From assembly GCA_016794985.1 (NCBI GenBank), contig JAEUIQ010000096.1, positions 1 through 64,000 of the forward strand: a stretch of DNA of 64,000 nt, read 5' to 3'. Shown in pieces: positions 25,402 to 34,935 of the stretch. Source of the DNA: Planctomycetaceae bacterium. Its GTDB lineage: Bacteria > Planctomycetota > Planctomycetia > Pirellulales > Pirellulaceae. The notes under the pieces were generated by a model. The model was given only the letters and a program-made list of their open reading frames with translations, had not been told where the DNA came from and did no database searches. The position numbers and the translations under genes were made by a program. Each line of letters opens with the position of its first letter. Positions within the stretch are counted from its first letter, which is position 1.

Positions 25402-28361
25402 GTGCGAGTCCCGAACGACTGTCCATCGATCAACTATTGCAGTTGGAGCAAATTTGCGATCAATTCGAGTCAGATTATCGCCAAAACTGCCAACAGGAAC
25501 TGGATGTTTATCTCCAGCGTGTCGCGCTCGAGATTCGCGAGCCCTTGTTAATCGAATTGAATCGCATCGTTGGTGAACTCCGAAACCAATCGACCTCCAT
25601 TGATCTACTGACGCGCCTGGGGGGCCATGATGGGTCACCTCAGTCGGACCAAGTTCGGACTCCCAAAGTTGTTCGTGGCAATCGCTTCGAATTGCATGAG
25701 CGACTTGGTGCGGGAGGCGCTGGTACGGTTTGGCGAGCTTATGACAGGCAATTGGAGCGATGGGTCGCTCTCAAGGCCCCCCATGAAGACTCCAAATTTG
25801 ATCCCGAGCGTTTTCATCGCGAGAGCCAAGTCGTCGCTCGTCTTCAACATCCACGAATCGTTCGTGTTCTCGACGCGGGAAAAGATCAGCTCGGCTGCTA
25901 CATGATCAGTGAACTAATTGAAGGCGAGTCCTTGGCCGACAAAATCAAGCACGCCTCGCTCGATCCGGTTGAACTTGCGGCGTTAATCGCAGAAATTGCG
26001 GATGGCATTGCTTACGCGCACAGCATGGGAATCGTCCATCGCGACCTAAAGCCGCAGAACATATTGATCGACAAGAAAGGCAATCCCCATATCACCGATT
26101 TCGGATTAGCCAAACAGTGGAAAAATGTCTCGGAACATCCCACGCAGGCGGGACGCTGGTTTGGCACGCCGGCGTTTATGGCACCTGAGCAAGTGGCGGG
26201 GGCTCCGGAACGAATCGAGCCCAGGACGGATGTCTATGCGTTGGGTGTGATCTTGTTTCAACTGCTTACGGGCGAGCTGCCCTTCCGTGGCAATGTCGAC
26301 GGAGTATTGCATCAAATCACCCATGTCGAAGCACCCTCGGCCCGAGTCCTCAAGAGTACCGTTCCAATCGAACTCGACACGTTGTGTGCCAAGTGTTTGG
26401 AAAAGTCTCCGAACCAACGAATTGCCTCCGCTGAATTGCTGGCGGCTGAGTTAAGACGTTTCGCCAATCACCAACCGATCTTGTCTCGCCCCATTGGCCC
26501 AATGCAGCGGCTCGAAAAATTCGTCCGGCGACATCCGGGCCCAGCGGCTCTTGGTGCGTTGGCAATCTCTCTAATTCTATTGCTGGCCGTGATATCGACG
26601 ATCGCCAACATCGTCGTCAACAACGGCTGGAACCGCGAAGTGACGCTACGTGTGAATGCAGAAACGGCTCGGCGCGACGCCGAACAGGCCTCGCGGGAAG
26701 AAGCTGCCTCGCGGAAAAGGGCCGACGAAGCATTGCAGGCCGCCGAACTCAACGCGCGGCGAGCATTGGAAGAAGCCGAGCTAAGTCGGCAATCGCTCGC
26801 GTTCCTCGAATCTATTTTGCATGCTGCTGATCCGGTCAATTGGGTGTTGGGTTCTCAATTAGCTGCTATGAAAGAACCACCTGGACTACCACAATTGTTG
26901 GATGGTGCGGCGAATCGCATCAAGATCGAACTTGCCAATCAGCCGCGTGTGCAGACCCGCTTGATGGACACGATCGCCAACAGTTATCGTGGGATTGGTC
27001 GTTACGGAGACGCCGTGCAGTTGCTGGAGCAATCGCAATTGATTCGCAATGCAGTGCGGTTGAGCGACGATCCCACGGAACGATTGGCAATCTGCCGGAG
27101 CCGATTCTTTCGTGGGATGATCCATCAGGACTTGGCCGAATTTGCTGCGGCTCGACAAATCTACGACCAGGTCATCGCCGACTTGGAGAATTCGGACTCG
27201 GTCCAAGCGATGCTGATTGGCGACATTGAATTTCAATTGGGCTGGATGTCCTTGGCGGAGAAGAACAACAGCCTCGCCAAACAACACTTCGCCAAAGCGA
27301 TCTCGATTCGGCAACAACACAGTCCCAGCGATTCGGCAGCGACCCGCGCCGCGCAAGTCGGGTTGGAATTGGCCGAAAACTCGATCGGCGACGAGTTTTC
27401 AATTGCCAATCTTGGTGAAGTTGTTCGCAACGGCGACAATCGTGTCGGTCAAATTGTGGCCGAGTATCTGCAAGTGTTGGCGCTGCGTAAACTCGGACAA
27501 CAGGAAGAGGCGAGCCTCAAGTACGGAAATTTGCTGAAACAACTAGAGTCTCTTGTTACCGACCAACATCCGTTGTATCTGTTGGCGTTGGGCGAGTACG
27601 CGGACTTGTTGCGATCGACAGGCGATTTCCGAAACGCCTTGATCAGCATCGAGCGAGCGATTTCTATCGGCGACGTTATTGCACCCCAACATCCCAAGTT
27701 GCATGTCGCCCGGGAAGCGTTGGCCAACGAACTCATGCGGGCTCAACGGTTTTCGGAAGCTGCTGTCCATTACTCGAAGATTTTGGACGATCAAGCGGCC
27801 GACCCAAACGTTCTTTGGTCAGCCCATGAAGGCATGGTTTGGCTGTCCATGCGGGAAAACCAGCTCGCTATGGCTCGGGTTCATGCCGATTATCTATTGA
27901 AGAATGCCTCGGCCAATTTTCCGCTCAAAATGGCCTGGGCAAACTTCGCCTGCGCCTTGATCCACGACCAAGATGGGAACGCCGAGTTGGCGCGTGCGGC
28001 CGAGGAAGAAGCGGTCCGGTTGGTACGCGCGAACCATCAAGAGCCCCATCTGACCCTTTGGCTGGAACGACAAGCAGCCATTCTTAATCACGTTGGTGAT
28101 CGAGCCGCCGCTTGCGAAATCCTCCACCGAGCTGTGGAGATTGAACGAACCAGGAACCCCAAGGGTCATCCGTACTTGGCGGATCGGCTGTCCAGTTTAG
28201 CAGGAACCCTGGTGCATCTCGATCGATTGGATGAAGCCTGCGAAATGTTGGAAGAATCTCTCCGAATTCGCGAAACGTGCTTGCCCGGCGATGATATTCG
28301 CATTAACGAGACGCGAGAGTTGCTGGGCAAACTAAGCGTTCAACGCGGTCAGAAACATTAA
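25398..28361 (+). CDS. Transmembrane Ser/Thr protein kinase with TPR sensor region
   Basis: The 987-residue protein starts with about 95 residues of helical N-terminus, then a Hanks-type kinase at about 97-365. Visible elements are LGAGGAGTVWRAYD (glycine loop), VALKAP (ATP Lys), IVHRDLKPQNILID (catalytic loop), TDFGLAK (metal Asp) and GTPAFMAPEQV (activation segment end). One membrane span lies at about 385-405. A helical Ala/Glu/Arg-rich coiled coil follows, then about 500 residues of TPR-like repeats. The TPR part is predicted to be outside the cytoplasm. Coupling with the upstream ECF gene suggests that the kinase controls this sigma factor by phosphorylation (inference). Confidence 0.92.
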   Translation: MSASPERLSIDQLLQLEQICDQFESDYRQNCQQELDVYLQRVALEIREPLLIELNRIVGELRNQSTSIDLLTRLGGHDGSPQSDQVRTPKVVRGNRFELHERLGAGGAGTVWRAYDRQLERWVALKAPHEDSKFDPERFHRESQVVARLQHPRIVRVLDAGKDQLGCYMISELIEGESLADKIKHASLDPVELAALIAEIADGIAYAHSMGIVHRDLKPQNILIDKKGNPHITDFGLAKQWKNVSEHPTQAGRWFGTPAFMAPEQVAGAPERIEPRTDVYALGVILFQLLTGELPFRGNVDGVLHQITHVEAPSARVLKSTVPIELDTLCAKCLEKSPNQRIASAELLAAELRRFANHQPILSRPIGPMQRLEKFVRRHPGPAALGALAISLILLLAVISTIANIVVNNGWNREVTLRVNAETARRDAEQASREEAASRKRADEALQAAELNARRALEEAELSRQSLAFLESILHAADPVNWVLGSQLAAMKEPPGLPQLLDGAANRIKIELANQPRVQTRLMDTIANSYRGIGRYGDAVQLLEQSQLIRNAVRLSDDPTERLAICRSRFFRGMIHQDLAEFAAARQIYDQVIADLENSDSVQAMLIGDIEFQLGWMSLAEKNNSLAKQHFAKAISIRQQHSPSDSAATRAAQVGLELAENSIGDEFSIANLGEVVRNGDNRVGQIVAEYLQVLALRKLGQQEEASLKYGNLLKQLESLVTDQHPLYLLALGEYADLLRSTGDFRNALISIERAISIGDVIAPQHPKLHVAREALANELMRAQRFSEAAVHYSKILDDQAADPNVLWSAHEGMVWLSMRENQLAMARVHADYLLKNASANFPLKMAWANFACALIHDQDGNAELARAAEEEAVRLVRANHQEPHLTLWLERQAAILNHVGDRAAACEILHRAVEIERTRNPKGHPYLADRLSSLAGTLVHLDRLDEACEMLEESLRIRETCLPGDDIRINETRELLGKLSVQRGQKH

Positions 28362-28504
28362 CATGTGTGTCGCCAATCCACTGGCTGACTGCGGGTGGAC
28401 CGGCGCCACCCACTTTCACAATTGATTTGGGAAACCTCTCGCACCACATGACCTTTAGTCGCTCGTGTAGAGCGACAACGGGAGCCGTTGGGCGGGAGAA
28501 AGGT

Positions 28505-28672
28505 CAACGCTGTGAAGCATTGGTTTTGGGCGATCCTAGGCCCGAACGGGCCGAAACAACCCTAGCCGTTGGGCGTGAGCCACCGATTAGATTGACAACC
28601 TCTTCCAAAACAAGGCCTGGCAGGCCGACACAAGTGCTGAGGTTGAGCGCTTAAAAATGCTTCACAGCGTTG
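28505..28672. repeat. 168-bp element bounded by 17-bp perfect inverted repeats (MITE-like)
   Basis: The outer arms are CAACGCTGTGAAGCATT at 28505-28521 and its exact complement at 28656-28672. The interior has repeated words around GCCGTTGGGCG and no gene. The right arm lies inside the end of the membrane-protein gene at 28651, so that gene's last residues come from the element. Confidence 0.7.
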
Positions 28673-29202
28673 CAGCAGGGGACACAGCTTTTCCAATGGG
28701 TCAGGGACCACTCGGAGCCTAAAAAGTTGAGTGTCCCGGATAACTCCCTAACGATTCGAGATAGATTTCGATTTAAAATCAAGAGACTAGATGCGGCCAC
28801 GGCAAATACGATGAACAGCTCTAGAAACGGTTGACCTTGCGCACCAACATAGTAGGTTCGATAAACATAATACTGACAAAATTCAACAGCAGAAACCCAA
28901 GAGACACCGGGTCGTTGGTGCGACAAATACGCGATTGGCAGGCTCGAAAACAGCACAAAACTCGCAACCTGCGATCGAGACACCACACGGGCAGGAGTCC
29001 ACAACAACCAGACCAGGAGCAATGAAACACCCGGAGTTAGCAGACCCTCCAATGCCGGTTCCAGTATCGAATGGTATCGATTATGTTCGACCGGGTTCGC
29101 AAACCAACCGTCGACAAAAACTCCAATCCACACGGAACAAGCGATAGGCAATACCCACATCAACGAGGGCTCAAAGTCGGTTGTCGCATTTTCGTTTTTC
29201 AC
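28651..29202 (-). CDS. Hypothetical membrane protein with repeat-derived C-terminus
   Basis: The 183-residue product has about four hydrophobic segments: MWVLPIACSVWIGVFVDGW, LLTPGVSLLLVWLLW, VASFVLFSSLPIAYL and LELFIVFAVAASSLLIL. I recognise no family. The start is GTG at 29202 with GAGAAGG about 7 bases upstream. The last residues, CCNAVKHF, are encoded by the right arm of the MITE-like element at 28505-28672, so the original stop codon was probably displaced by that insertion. No partner gene is evident. Confidence 0.55.
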   Translation of the reverse strand: MKNENATTDFEPSLMWVLPIACSVWIGVFVDGWFANPVEHNRYHSILEPALEGLLTPGVSLLLVWLLWTPARVVSRSQVASFVLFSSLPIAYLSHQRPGVSWVSAVEFCQYYVYRTYYVGAQGQPFLELFIVFAVAASSLLILNRNLSRIVRELSGTLNFLGSEWSLTHWKSCVPCCNAVKHF

Positions 29203-29577
29203 TGCCGAACCTTCTCTCCAAACGAAAACCTAGAATTCCACTGGCTTCATTCTGCCATCACATGCCTCGTGCTCGATATGCTGCCGCTTCCCCTACAATA
29301 GGCACATAACCATCAGTGGACGAGTAGGAGTCGAACCCATTCGATTGGGTTGAAAGGCTAGTGACTTCGCCAGCAGGCGAACGTGCCGAGTCACATGTCC
29401 GGTACAAATCAAGGCATAAAAAATCCCGGTGCCACTCGGAGGAGCAACACCGCGCTCCCAACGTTCTTCGTTAGTCGTGGTAGCTTTCGACAACGAACCC
29501 GCTATGGCAGCGATCGACAAGAAACACCACTTGTCGCGAATCGACGAGCTGGCGACAACCGTTTCGCTGATCAAGAG
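29203..29577. other. Intergenic stretch with a tRNA-like 3' fragment
   Basis: No protein gene is supported. On the minus strand 29316-29400 shows a T-arm-like GGGTTCGACTCC and a 3' strand CTCGTCC that pairs with only 5 of 7 bases of GGACATG at the other end. No sound anticodon arm can be drawn, so it is at most a decayed tRNA. Confidence 0.3.
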
Positions 29578-29943
29578 TTACAGCCACACGTCGTTCGGAG
29601 CGGTCAGGTCGCCGCCGACCTCGCCAGTGTTGACGACGCCACGCGGTTCGATCACCAATAGATGGCACTCTTGGTCGGCGGAGGGCTTGTGCTGCACGCC
29701 ACGCGGCACCACGAACATTTCTCCCGCACCCATTTCGACCGTCGAATCCGGGAGCTCGATTTTTAAGCGACCCGCCAACACGAGAAACGCTTCGTCGGTT
29801 TCCGCATGTTCGTGCCAAACAAACTCGCCTTGAACTTTGATCAGCTTGAACTGGTAATCATTGAGTTCTGCGATCACTTTCGGTGACCAGTGCTCCTGGA
29901 ATTGGCTTAGTTTATCGAGGAAGTTGATGGGTGTATTTGCCAT
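29578..29943 (-). CDS. Small cupin-domain protein
   Basis: The 121-residue protein is a single cupin barrel. Motif 1 is [20 protein letters not shown] (two His and a Glu for metal). Motif 2 is [22 protein letters not shown] (third His). Such proteins bind a divalent metal and act as enzymes, sugar-binding or regulatory proteins; the substrate cannot be told from sequence. The ATG at 29943 starts [12 protein letters not shown]; an in-frame TTG at 29964 is an alternative. It lies 11 bases after the DUF1501 gene on the same strand and is probably the last gene of that operon. Confidence 0.85.
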   Translation of the reverse strand: MANTPINFLDKLSQFQEHWSPKVIAELNDYQFKLIKVQGEFVWHEHAETDEAFLVLAGRLKIELPDSTVEMGAGEMFVVPRGVQHKPSADQECHLLVIEPRGVVNTGEVGGDLTAPNDVWL

Positions 29944-29954
29944 GCTTAAATTCT

Positions 29955-31238
29955 TTAGTGCCAAAAGCCGCGAAGTCTTTCTTCATTCTTCACGCCTAAG
30001 GGAAATCGTTGGCTCAATGGGTGATCTGCGATGCCGGCCAACTCGCGCAAGGATTCATGGACGTGTTCCGGCCGCACTCGAATGCCCTGATTCGGCTGTG
30101 TCGTCAGCGTTTGGGGATCCAAAGGTAACGCAAACTGTTGCTCGTCCGTCGCTCCGATCACGCGGTTGCCGCGAATTCCCAGACCTAAGAACATGGCCGA
30201 TCCGATCGACCAGTGATCTTTGCCGTTGCCTTGGTTGTAGTTCGGAGTGCGGCCCATTTCACTTTGGATCACCACAACCAACCGCTCGCGGAGCCCCAAC
30301 TCTTCCGCCCGGCGGACCAAATAAGCCACGCCAGCCAGAAGTTCAGGGATCAGCTTCATTTGATCAACATCATTGTTCGCGTGACTATCGAACTGCCCAA
30401 TGGTCAAATTCGCAGCCACACAAACACCGGCTTTGAACGACGCCAGGGCGATCTCCGCTTGTTGGCTCAGCCGCTCTTTCGGCACGGTTTTTGGAATGTG
30501 TTCCGCAACTCGACGGAGAGCTTTGGAGTTTAGTTGAGCAGCGTACAACATGTTTTCGCCGCGGATCGATCGCGGCAAACGCGGATAGTTTCCCAACGAC
30601 TCGTGCGCGTCGCGCAGCGTAGCTTCGATCCGATCCAATGCAAACGTGTCGTGATACGGGGCCTGTGAATTTCCGTGCACATCGTCCGCGTTTGCTAGGC
30701 CAGTCAATGATTGTAAATAAGGAACCCGCGACATGGCCACCACGTTGCCCGTCGCGGAATAGTTCCCAAAGGTCAGAAACGCCAACGGACATTGAGGTCC
30801 CTGGCAGGCGGCCACCAGTGCCGCGAACGTGGGATACGCCAAACTATCCAATTTCCCGGTGGCCATGTATCGTTCGCCAGGCGAGTGATTATTTACGGAG
30901 TAATCCAACCCATTGAGCGTCAACAAATCTTCGCCAAACTCGGCATAGAATTCCTCGTTGCACAGGCCGCCTGCGGCATGCTGCTTGTTGGGTGCAATGC
31001 GGTGCAGGCCATGCGAGACAATGTCGCCTTCTCGGTACAGGCGATTGATTTCGTTAACTCCTTTCGGGTCCATAAGATAGGTCGTATCCCAACCACCCGA
31101 GGCATTGAAGACGACGTAATAGGGGCCTGCATAGCCTTCTTCGTCTGGCGGTCTATTGGCGAGAGCTGACATCGCTTGAACCGGAATCGTCACTCCCAAT
31201 CCAGCCAGTGCGCAGTGTTTCAAGAATTCACGTCTCAT
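29955..31238 (-). CDS. DUF1501 family protein with Tat signal
   Basis: The 427-residue protein starts with a twin-arginine signal (MRREFLKH, then a hydrophobic stretch). The body is a DUF1501 protein, an alkaline-phosphatase/sulfatase-like superfamily member of unknown reaction: [19 protein letters not shown] at the start, [15 protein letters not shown] and [19 protein letters not shown] near the end. These carry the presumed metal residues. It follows the cytochrome protein gene within 8 bases, the standard pairing of DUF1501 with c-type cytochrome/DUF1549-like partners in planctomycetes. It is likely exported folded and works with that partner in the periplasm. Confidence 0.9.
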   Translation of the reverse strand: MRREFLKHCALAGLGVTIPVQAMSALANRPPDEEGYAGPYYVVFNASGGWDTTYLMDPKGVNEINRLYREGDIVSHGLHRIAPNKQHAAGGLCNEEFYAEFGEDLLTLNGLDYSVNNHSPGERYMATGKLDSLAYPTFAALVAACQGPQCPLAFLTFGNYSATGNVVAMSRVPYLQSLTGLANADDVHGNSQAPYHDTFALDRIEATLRDAHESLGNYPRLPRSIRGENMLYAAQLNSKALRRVAEHIPKTVPKERLSQQAEIALASFKAGVCVAANLTIGQFDSHANNDVDQMKLIPELLAGVAYLVRRAEELGLRERLVVVIQSEMGRTPNYNQGNGKDHWSIGSAMFLGLGIRGNRVIGATDEQQFALPLDPQTLTTQPNQGIRVRPEHVHESLRELAGIADHPLSQRFPLGVKNEERLRGFWH

Positions 31239-31246
31239 GGTTGGAT

Positions 31247-33565
31247 TCACTCGTAAAGAAACTCAGGACGCCGCAGCAGGTATGTCACAACGCCGCGCCA
31301 CGCACGGATCGTGTATAGAGGATCATCGGCTTCAGGACCGGAGTTTTCCGGATTCGGGCGACAATAATAGATTTCACGCTTTTCAAGACCCGCTGTGGCT
31401 TGCGCGTCCTGGACCAGATCCCGGAAGAGTTGAAACGTTCGAGTCACTTCTCCAGAATCCATCGCTTCATATCGGCCCAAGATTCGTTCGTGGAGATGAA
31501 CAATGGTGGCTCGAATCCGTTCATCGCTCTCGGGCGAAGCACCTGGAGCGACTGCTGGATCGATGTAGGGAAACAACAATCGCTCGGCAGCTGGCCGAGC
31601 AAAGTCGCGGGCCACATGTCGGCACGCGACATCGTTAGACATCGTGCGTTGAATAGCGCCAATCGCTCCGCTGGGGTCTGTGGCCCGTTCGGTGACTTCT
31701 TTTGAATCAATACCGCCATAGAGCAGCGCAAGTTGATCTTCCAACCTGCCCCATTTCTCGCCGAAGACGGCGGCAATTTTTCGCTCGAGTTGTTCGGGGG
31801 AAAGCATGCGGACCAACCCCAACTCGTCCAGTTCCACCAACCGGCACGGGTCGTCTACCGTGACTTCAAGTCCGTCCGCGCGATAGAAGTCGGACATGAT
31901 CCAATCGATAAAGACCCCCTTTAGACTGAAGTTGTTTTCTGCGAATCGTTGCGCGATCTGTTCGGTCTTTTGTCGCAGTTCTCGATACGCCCTAAGTCGC
32001 GCCGGATAGAATGGGTTCTCGAAGTCTTTCGGCGGAAGAAGCACTCTGCGCCCGGTCAGTATAAAGTACACGTGTTCGGTCATGGCGATTGCAAACCGCG
32101 GATCTTTCACCGTGCGTCCCCCCAACCATTGGAGTGCTCGCCAACGTTCCTCAGGCGGTAGGTCTTCGCCCTCGAAACCAGCGGCGAACATGTCGGTGAA
32201 CCAACCGTCTTTCCGCTTTCCATAGACGCCTTCGTCGGCAAATCGCCAATAGTCTTGGAATAAACCGGCCACCGGATCAAGCGTTCGATGGCAGACCACA
32301 CACTCGGCGGCTTCCATTGTCGGCACTTGGTATTGAGCCGTCACTGCGGCGGCATCAGAAACTCTTGCTGCCAACTCCAACACATCAATCCCCAAAAAAT
32401 GTTGGTAGTACATTCGCGCTCGCAGTCGATTGCGATTGGTTTCGGTGGTTGGATATCGCGTAAGGTACTGGAACGTGCTCAGCACGCCCGCATGTGGGTA
32501 AAACCCGGTTTCGGAATCTTGGTTCTGACTCTCACTTCGACCGACAAGCGATTTGAGACGCACCGGTACGTACTCGTAAGGATCGTCAAGGTTCTGGAAT
32601 TGATCTTTGACTTGCTCGAACACGCCGTAGCCACGAGCCGAGTAGGGAGAAACCATGATGTAATCGGCAGTGACGATCTCGGTGAACGGTCTGTCGTGGC
32701 GAACAATGTGCTCGATCAATTTCATCGTCTCTCCTAAAATCGCGAGTCGATATTGATCGGCCATCCGCCACTGAGTCCGTTGCCGTTGATCGGCATCGGA
32801 AATGTGACTCAAGTCGTAATCTTGATACCAATGCCGCGTTTTTTCGAAGTGCTCATACGAGAGCACCGTTTGGTCCGCGTTTCCATTGATGCCGAGCGTC
32901 AGAAAAACATCGTTGAAGCCTTCTCGCAAGCGATCATAAAACGCATCTTCTTGCATGACTTGTCGCAAGATTGTCGGCAGCGCGCTTGGTCCGTCCTTCG
33001 CGATCGTTTGGCTTTCCGCGTTCGTTGGCAAACGCCCCGCCAATGACAACGTGGCTCGACGCAGCAATTGTCGGTCGTCGATCCGCGTGACGCCGGCAAA
33101 GAACGGGTGCTCAGGCGACTCTGCGTCTCCCATGGAACTTTTGTTGGTGGTCGTTCCATTGGCACGCTCTACAAAGTCGGCCAGGAGGCGATACTCGGGG
33201 GAATCCAACTCCAGCACTACCGCTCCACCGTGATCTAGTTGTCCGATGACCTTTTGTAATAGCTTCGATTGCCCTTGTTCACGAATCGTCGCCATTTGTG
33301 CAAACGCCGCCAGATTTTGCCGCATTGCGACAGGCCGTTGTTCCGTCGGGACTTTCGCGGGGTCGATCAACAGAAACTCGCTAACTTCGGCGTCACCGCC
33401 ATGGGTGTGGCAGATCAAACATTTCGGCGCCGCGACTTTCGCCCACAATTCCGGTTCAACGCTGCTGTGCGAACCAGGGCAACTGATGGAATCGGATGAC
33501 GAAGTCTCTGGCAGCGTTTGGCAAAGCAGCGTCGTCCATAGCACCCAAACTTGCAGAAAAATCAT
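31247..33565 (-). CDS. Exported di-heme-motif protein, DUF1549/DUF1588-like
   Basis: The 772-residue protein has an N-terminal hydrophobic signal and two c-type heme motifs: CLICH near residue 49, and CVVCH near the middle followed by the typical RTLDPVAGLFQDYWRFADEG. A DUF1549-like helix pair (LLRRATLSLAGRLPTNAES) lies between. The C-terminal third (RAWRGVVTYLLRRPEFLYE at the end) resembles the DUF1585/DUF1588-type proteins of planctomycetes. It is the first gene of a three-gene operon with DUF1501 and the cupin. An electron-transfer role in the periplasm is likely; the substrate is unknown. The ATG at 33565 gives the signal peptide directly. Confidence 0.82.
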   Translation of the reverse strand: MIFLQVWVLWTTLLCQTLPETSSSDSISCPGSHSSVEPELWAKVAAPKCLICHTHGGDAEVSEFLLIDPAKVPTEQRPVAMRQNLAAFAQMATIREQGQSKLLQKVIGQLDHGGAVVLELDSPEYRLLADFVERANGTTTNKSSMGDAESPEHPFFAGVTRIDDRQLLRRATLSLAGRLPTNAESQTIAKDGPSALPTILRQVMQEDAFYDRLREGFNDVFLTLGINGNADQTVLSYEHFEKTRHWYQDYDLSHISDADQRQRTQWRMADQYRLAILGETMKLIEHIVRHDRPFTEIVTADYIMVSPYSARGYGVFEQVKDQFQNLDDPYEYVPVRLKSLVGRSESQNQDSETGFYPHAGVLSTFQYLTRYPTTETNRNRLRARMYYQHFLGIDVLELAARVSDAAAVTAQYQVPTMEAAECVVCHRTLDPVAGLFQDYWRFADEGVYGKRKDGWFTDMFAAGFEGEDLPPEERWRALQWLGGRTVKDPRFAIAMTEHVYFILTGRRVLLPPKDFENPFYPARLRAYRELRQKTEQIAQRFAENNFSLKGVFIDWIMSDFYRADGLEVTVDDPCRLVELDELGLVRMLSPEQLERKIAAVFGEKWGRLEDQLALLYGGIDSKEVTERATDPSGAIGAIQRTMSNDVACRHVARDFARPAAERLLFPYIDPAVAPGASPESDERIRATIVHLHERILGRYEAMDSGEVTRTFQLFRDLVQDAQATAGLEKREIYYCRPNPENSGPEADDPLYTIRAWRGVVTYLLRRPEFLYE

Positions 33566-33663
33566 GGTTGACCACCGTTGGCAAAAAACGACTCACCGCC
33601 ACGCGATTGAGCCTAATCGGTAGTCTGCGGTCAGGCAATAGTCGTCGCCTGTTGACAGAGCCT

Positions 33664-33975
33664 CACGCGGAGGTGCGGGGGACGCGGAGTTTCTGTGTGG
33701 ACGTTTCGTTGGTCACGAGGAGGCGCGGGGGTCGCGGAGTTTATGTGTGGACGTTTCGTTGGTCAAACGGAGGCGCGGGGCACGCGGAGTTTTTGTGTGG
33801 ACGTTTCGTTGGTCACGAGGAGGCGCGGGGCACGCGGAGTTTCTGTGTGGACGTTTCGTTGGTCACGCGGAGGCGCGGGGTGCGCGGAGAGGGTCGCGCG
33901 GAGGCGCGGGGGACGCGGAGTTTCTGTGGTGACGTTTGGTTGGTCACGCGGAGGCGCGGGGGACGCGGAGTTTTT
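33664..33975 (+). repeat. 50-bp tandem repeat array, about 6 units
   Basis: Four full 50-bp units run from 33664 to 33863, then one short unit (33864-33892), one full unit (33893-33943) and a partial one. Each unit pairs a core (CACGCGGAGGCGCGGGG plus CGCGGAGTTT) with a conserved spacer (GTGTGGACGTTTCGTTGGT). The same core recurs in reverse orientation at 34067-34139 and 34731-34814, and forward at 34646-34673. The 50-bp period is not a multiple of three; open frames through it are not genes. Confidence 0.92.
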
Positions 33976-34066
33976 GAGATCTGCTTGTGGCACTTCGATG
34001 CCGTTCCCTGACTCGAGCGAATTTACTTTGCGACAAAGTCGCGCAAACATGATTCTTAAGCTTTCT

Positions 34067-34673
34067 CCTCCGCGCACCCCGCGCCTCCGCGTGACCCTCT
34101 CCGCATGACGCTCTCCGCGCACCCCGCGCCTCCGCGTGACCCTCTCCGCGTGACACTCTCCGCGCGACCTGTTTCATCCCGCTTCGCCGCGCGCCTCCTT
34201 GTCCCCCTGATTCACCCGCAGGATTGATGACGGTTGCGGCGACAGATCATTGACGATGCGCTTCAGTCCCTCTTTGAGTGTTTCACCACCAAAGTTGATC
34301 AACAAGCCTACGTGCAACTTCATCAGTCGAATATATGTCAACGTTTGCTTGGCATGTACTGGTGCCAGCTTCTCGACGGACTTCAATTCCACGACGACAC
34401 ACGATTCCACCAGCAAGTCAATCCGTAACCCTTCCTCGAACACCATCCCGTCATACTCGAACGTGAACGTTTTTTGCCGTTCGACCCTCAGGCCGCGGCG
34501 CATCAGAGCGCGAGCCAACACAGCCTCGTAAACCGACTCCAATAATCCAGGCCCAAGTTCTTTATGAATCCGAATCGACTCTTCAATCACAATTCCGGTA
34601 ATCTCATCTAATTCCATAACACACCTTTGTAAAGCTTCTTTGTTCTCACGCGGAGGCGCGGGGTGCGCGGAGG
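34067..34673. mobile_element. Candidate GxxExxY cassette bounded by a perfect 28-bp inverted repeat
   Basis: The left arm (34067-34094) and right arm (34646-34673) are exact reverse complements over 28 bases. A second left copy, identical over 27 bases, is at 34113-34139. The only gene between them is the GxxExxY gene. The arms are the same core as the neighbouring 50-bp array. No transposase is present and no target-site duplication is obvious. Calling it mobile is an inference from this architecture. Confidence 0.55.
34174..34617 (-). CDS. GxxExxY family protein (PD-(D/E)XK nuclease-like)
   Basis: The 147-residue protein has the family signature: IRIHKELGPGLLESVYEAVL gives G-P-G-L-L-E-S-V-Y. 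It also has a PD-(D/E)XK-type active-site pattern (LRIDLLVESCVVVELKSVEKL: Asp, then Glu-x-Lys), followed by HAKQTLTYIRLM and GLLINFGGETLKEGLKRIVN. Family members are small, of unknown function and widespread in bacteria. The start at 34617 has AAGGTG 6 bases upstream; upstream codons in frame are repeat-derived. The last residues (DKEARGEAG) also run into repeat-like sequence. The gene is framed by perfect 28-bp inverted repeats, which suggests that the nuclease-like protein acts on those repeats (inference). Confidence 0.88.
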   Translation of the reverse strand: MELDEITGIVIEESIRIHKELGPGLLESVYEAVLARALMRRGLRVERQKTFTFEYDGMVFEEGLRIDLLVESCVVVELKSVEKLAPVHAKQTLTYIRLMKLHVGLLINFGGETLKEGLKRIVNDLSPQPSSILRVNQGDKEARGEAG

Positions 34674-34730
34674 ATAAAAGGTTGGACCTGCGCCAGTGAA
34701 CCGTATCGCAGCTCCCCAAGTACATTCCAT

Positions 34731-34814
34731 AAACTCCGCGGCCCCCGCGCCTCCGCGTGACCTCCAAAACTTAACCTCCAAACTCCGCGGCCCCCGCGCC
34801 TCCGCGTGACCTCC
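34731..34814 (-). repeat. Two direct copies of the repeat core, 49 bp apart
   Basis: Copies at 34731-34765 and 34780-34814 are identical over 35 bases. In reverse complement they match the core of the 50-bp array at 33664-33975, including the spacing. They lie just upstream of the oxidoreductase gene. Confidence 0.88.
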
Positions 34815-34935
34815 CTTTTCCCCGCGCCACAGGACTATGGCAACCCGAACTGACCCGAGCTATCATTTTACCTGGGACAACCCTTTTGCTCTCAATGCCC
34901 TCGGTCCTTTACCCTTTTTTCAGTGGAGTGCAGTG

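Noticed and set aside
29316-29400. Complete tRNA or tmRNA on the minus strand
   Set aside because: Only a T-arm-like piece and a partly paired acceptor are visible; two acceptor mismatches and no valid anticodon arm.
33664-33975. CRISPR array with 50-bp spacing
   Set aside because: Both the core and the intervening sequence are conserved, so there are no unique spacers.
33496-34122. Arg/Gly-rich repeated frames over the 50-bp array
   Set aside because: The 50-bp period shifts frame each unit and all frames stay open because of the G-rich core; no start site or family match.
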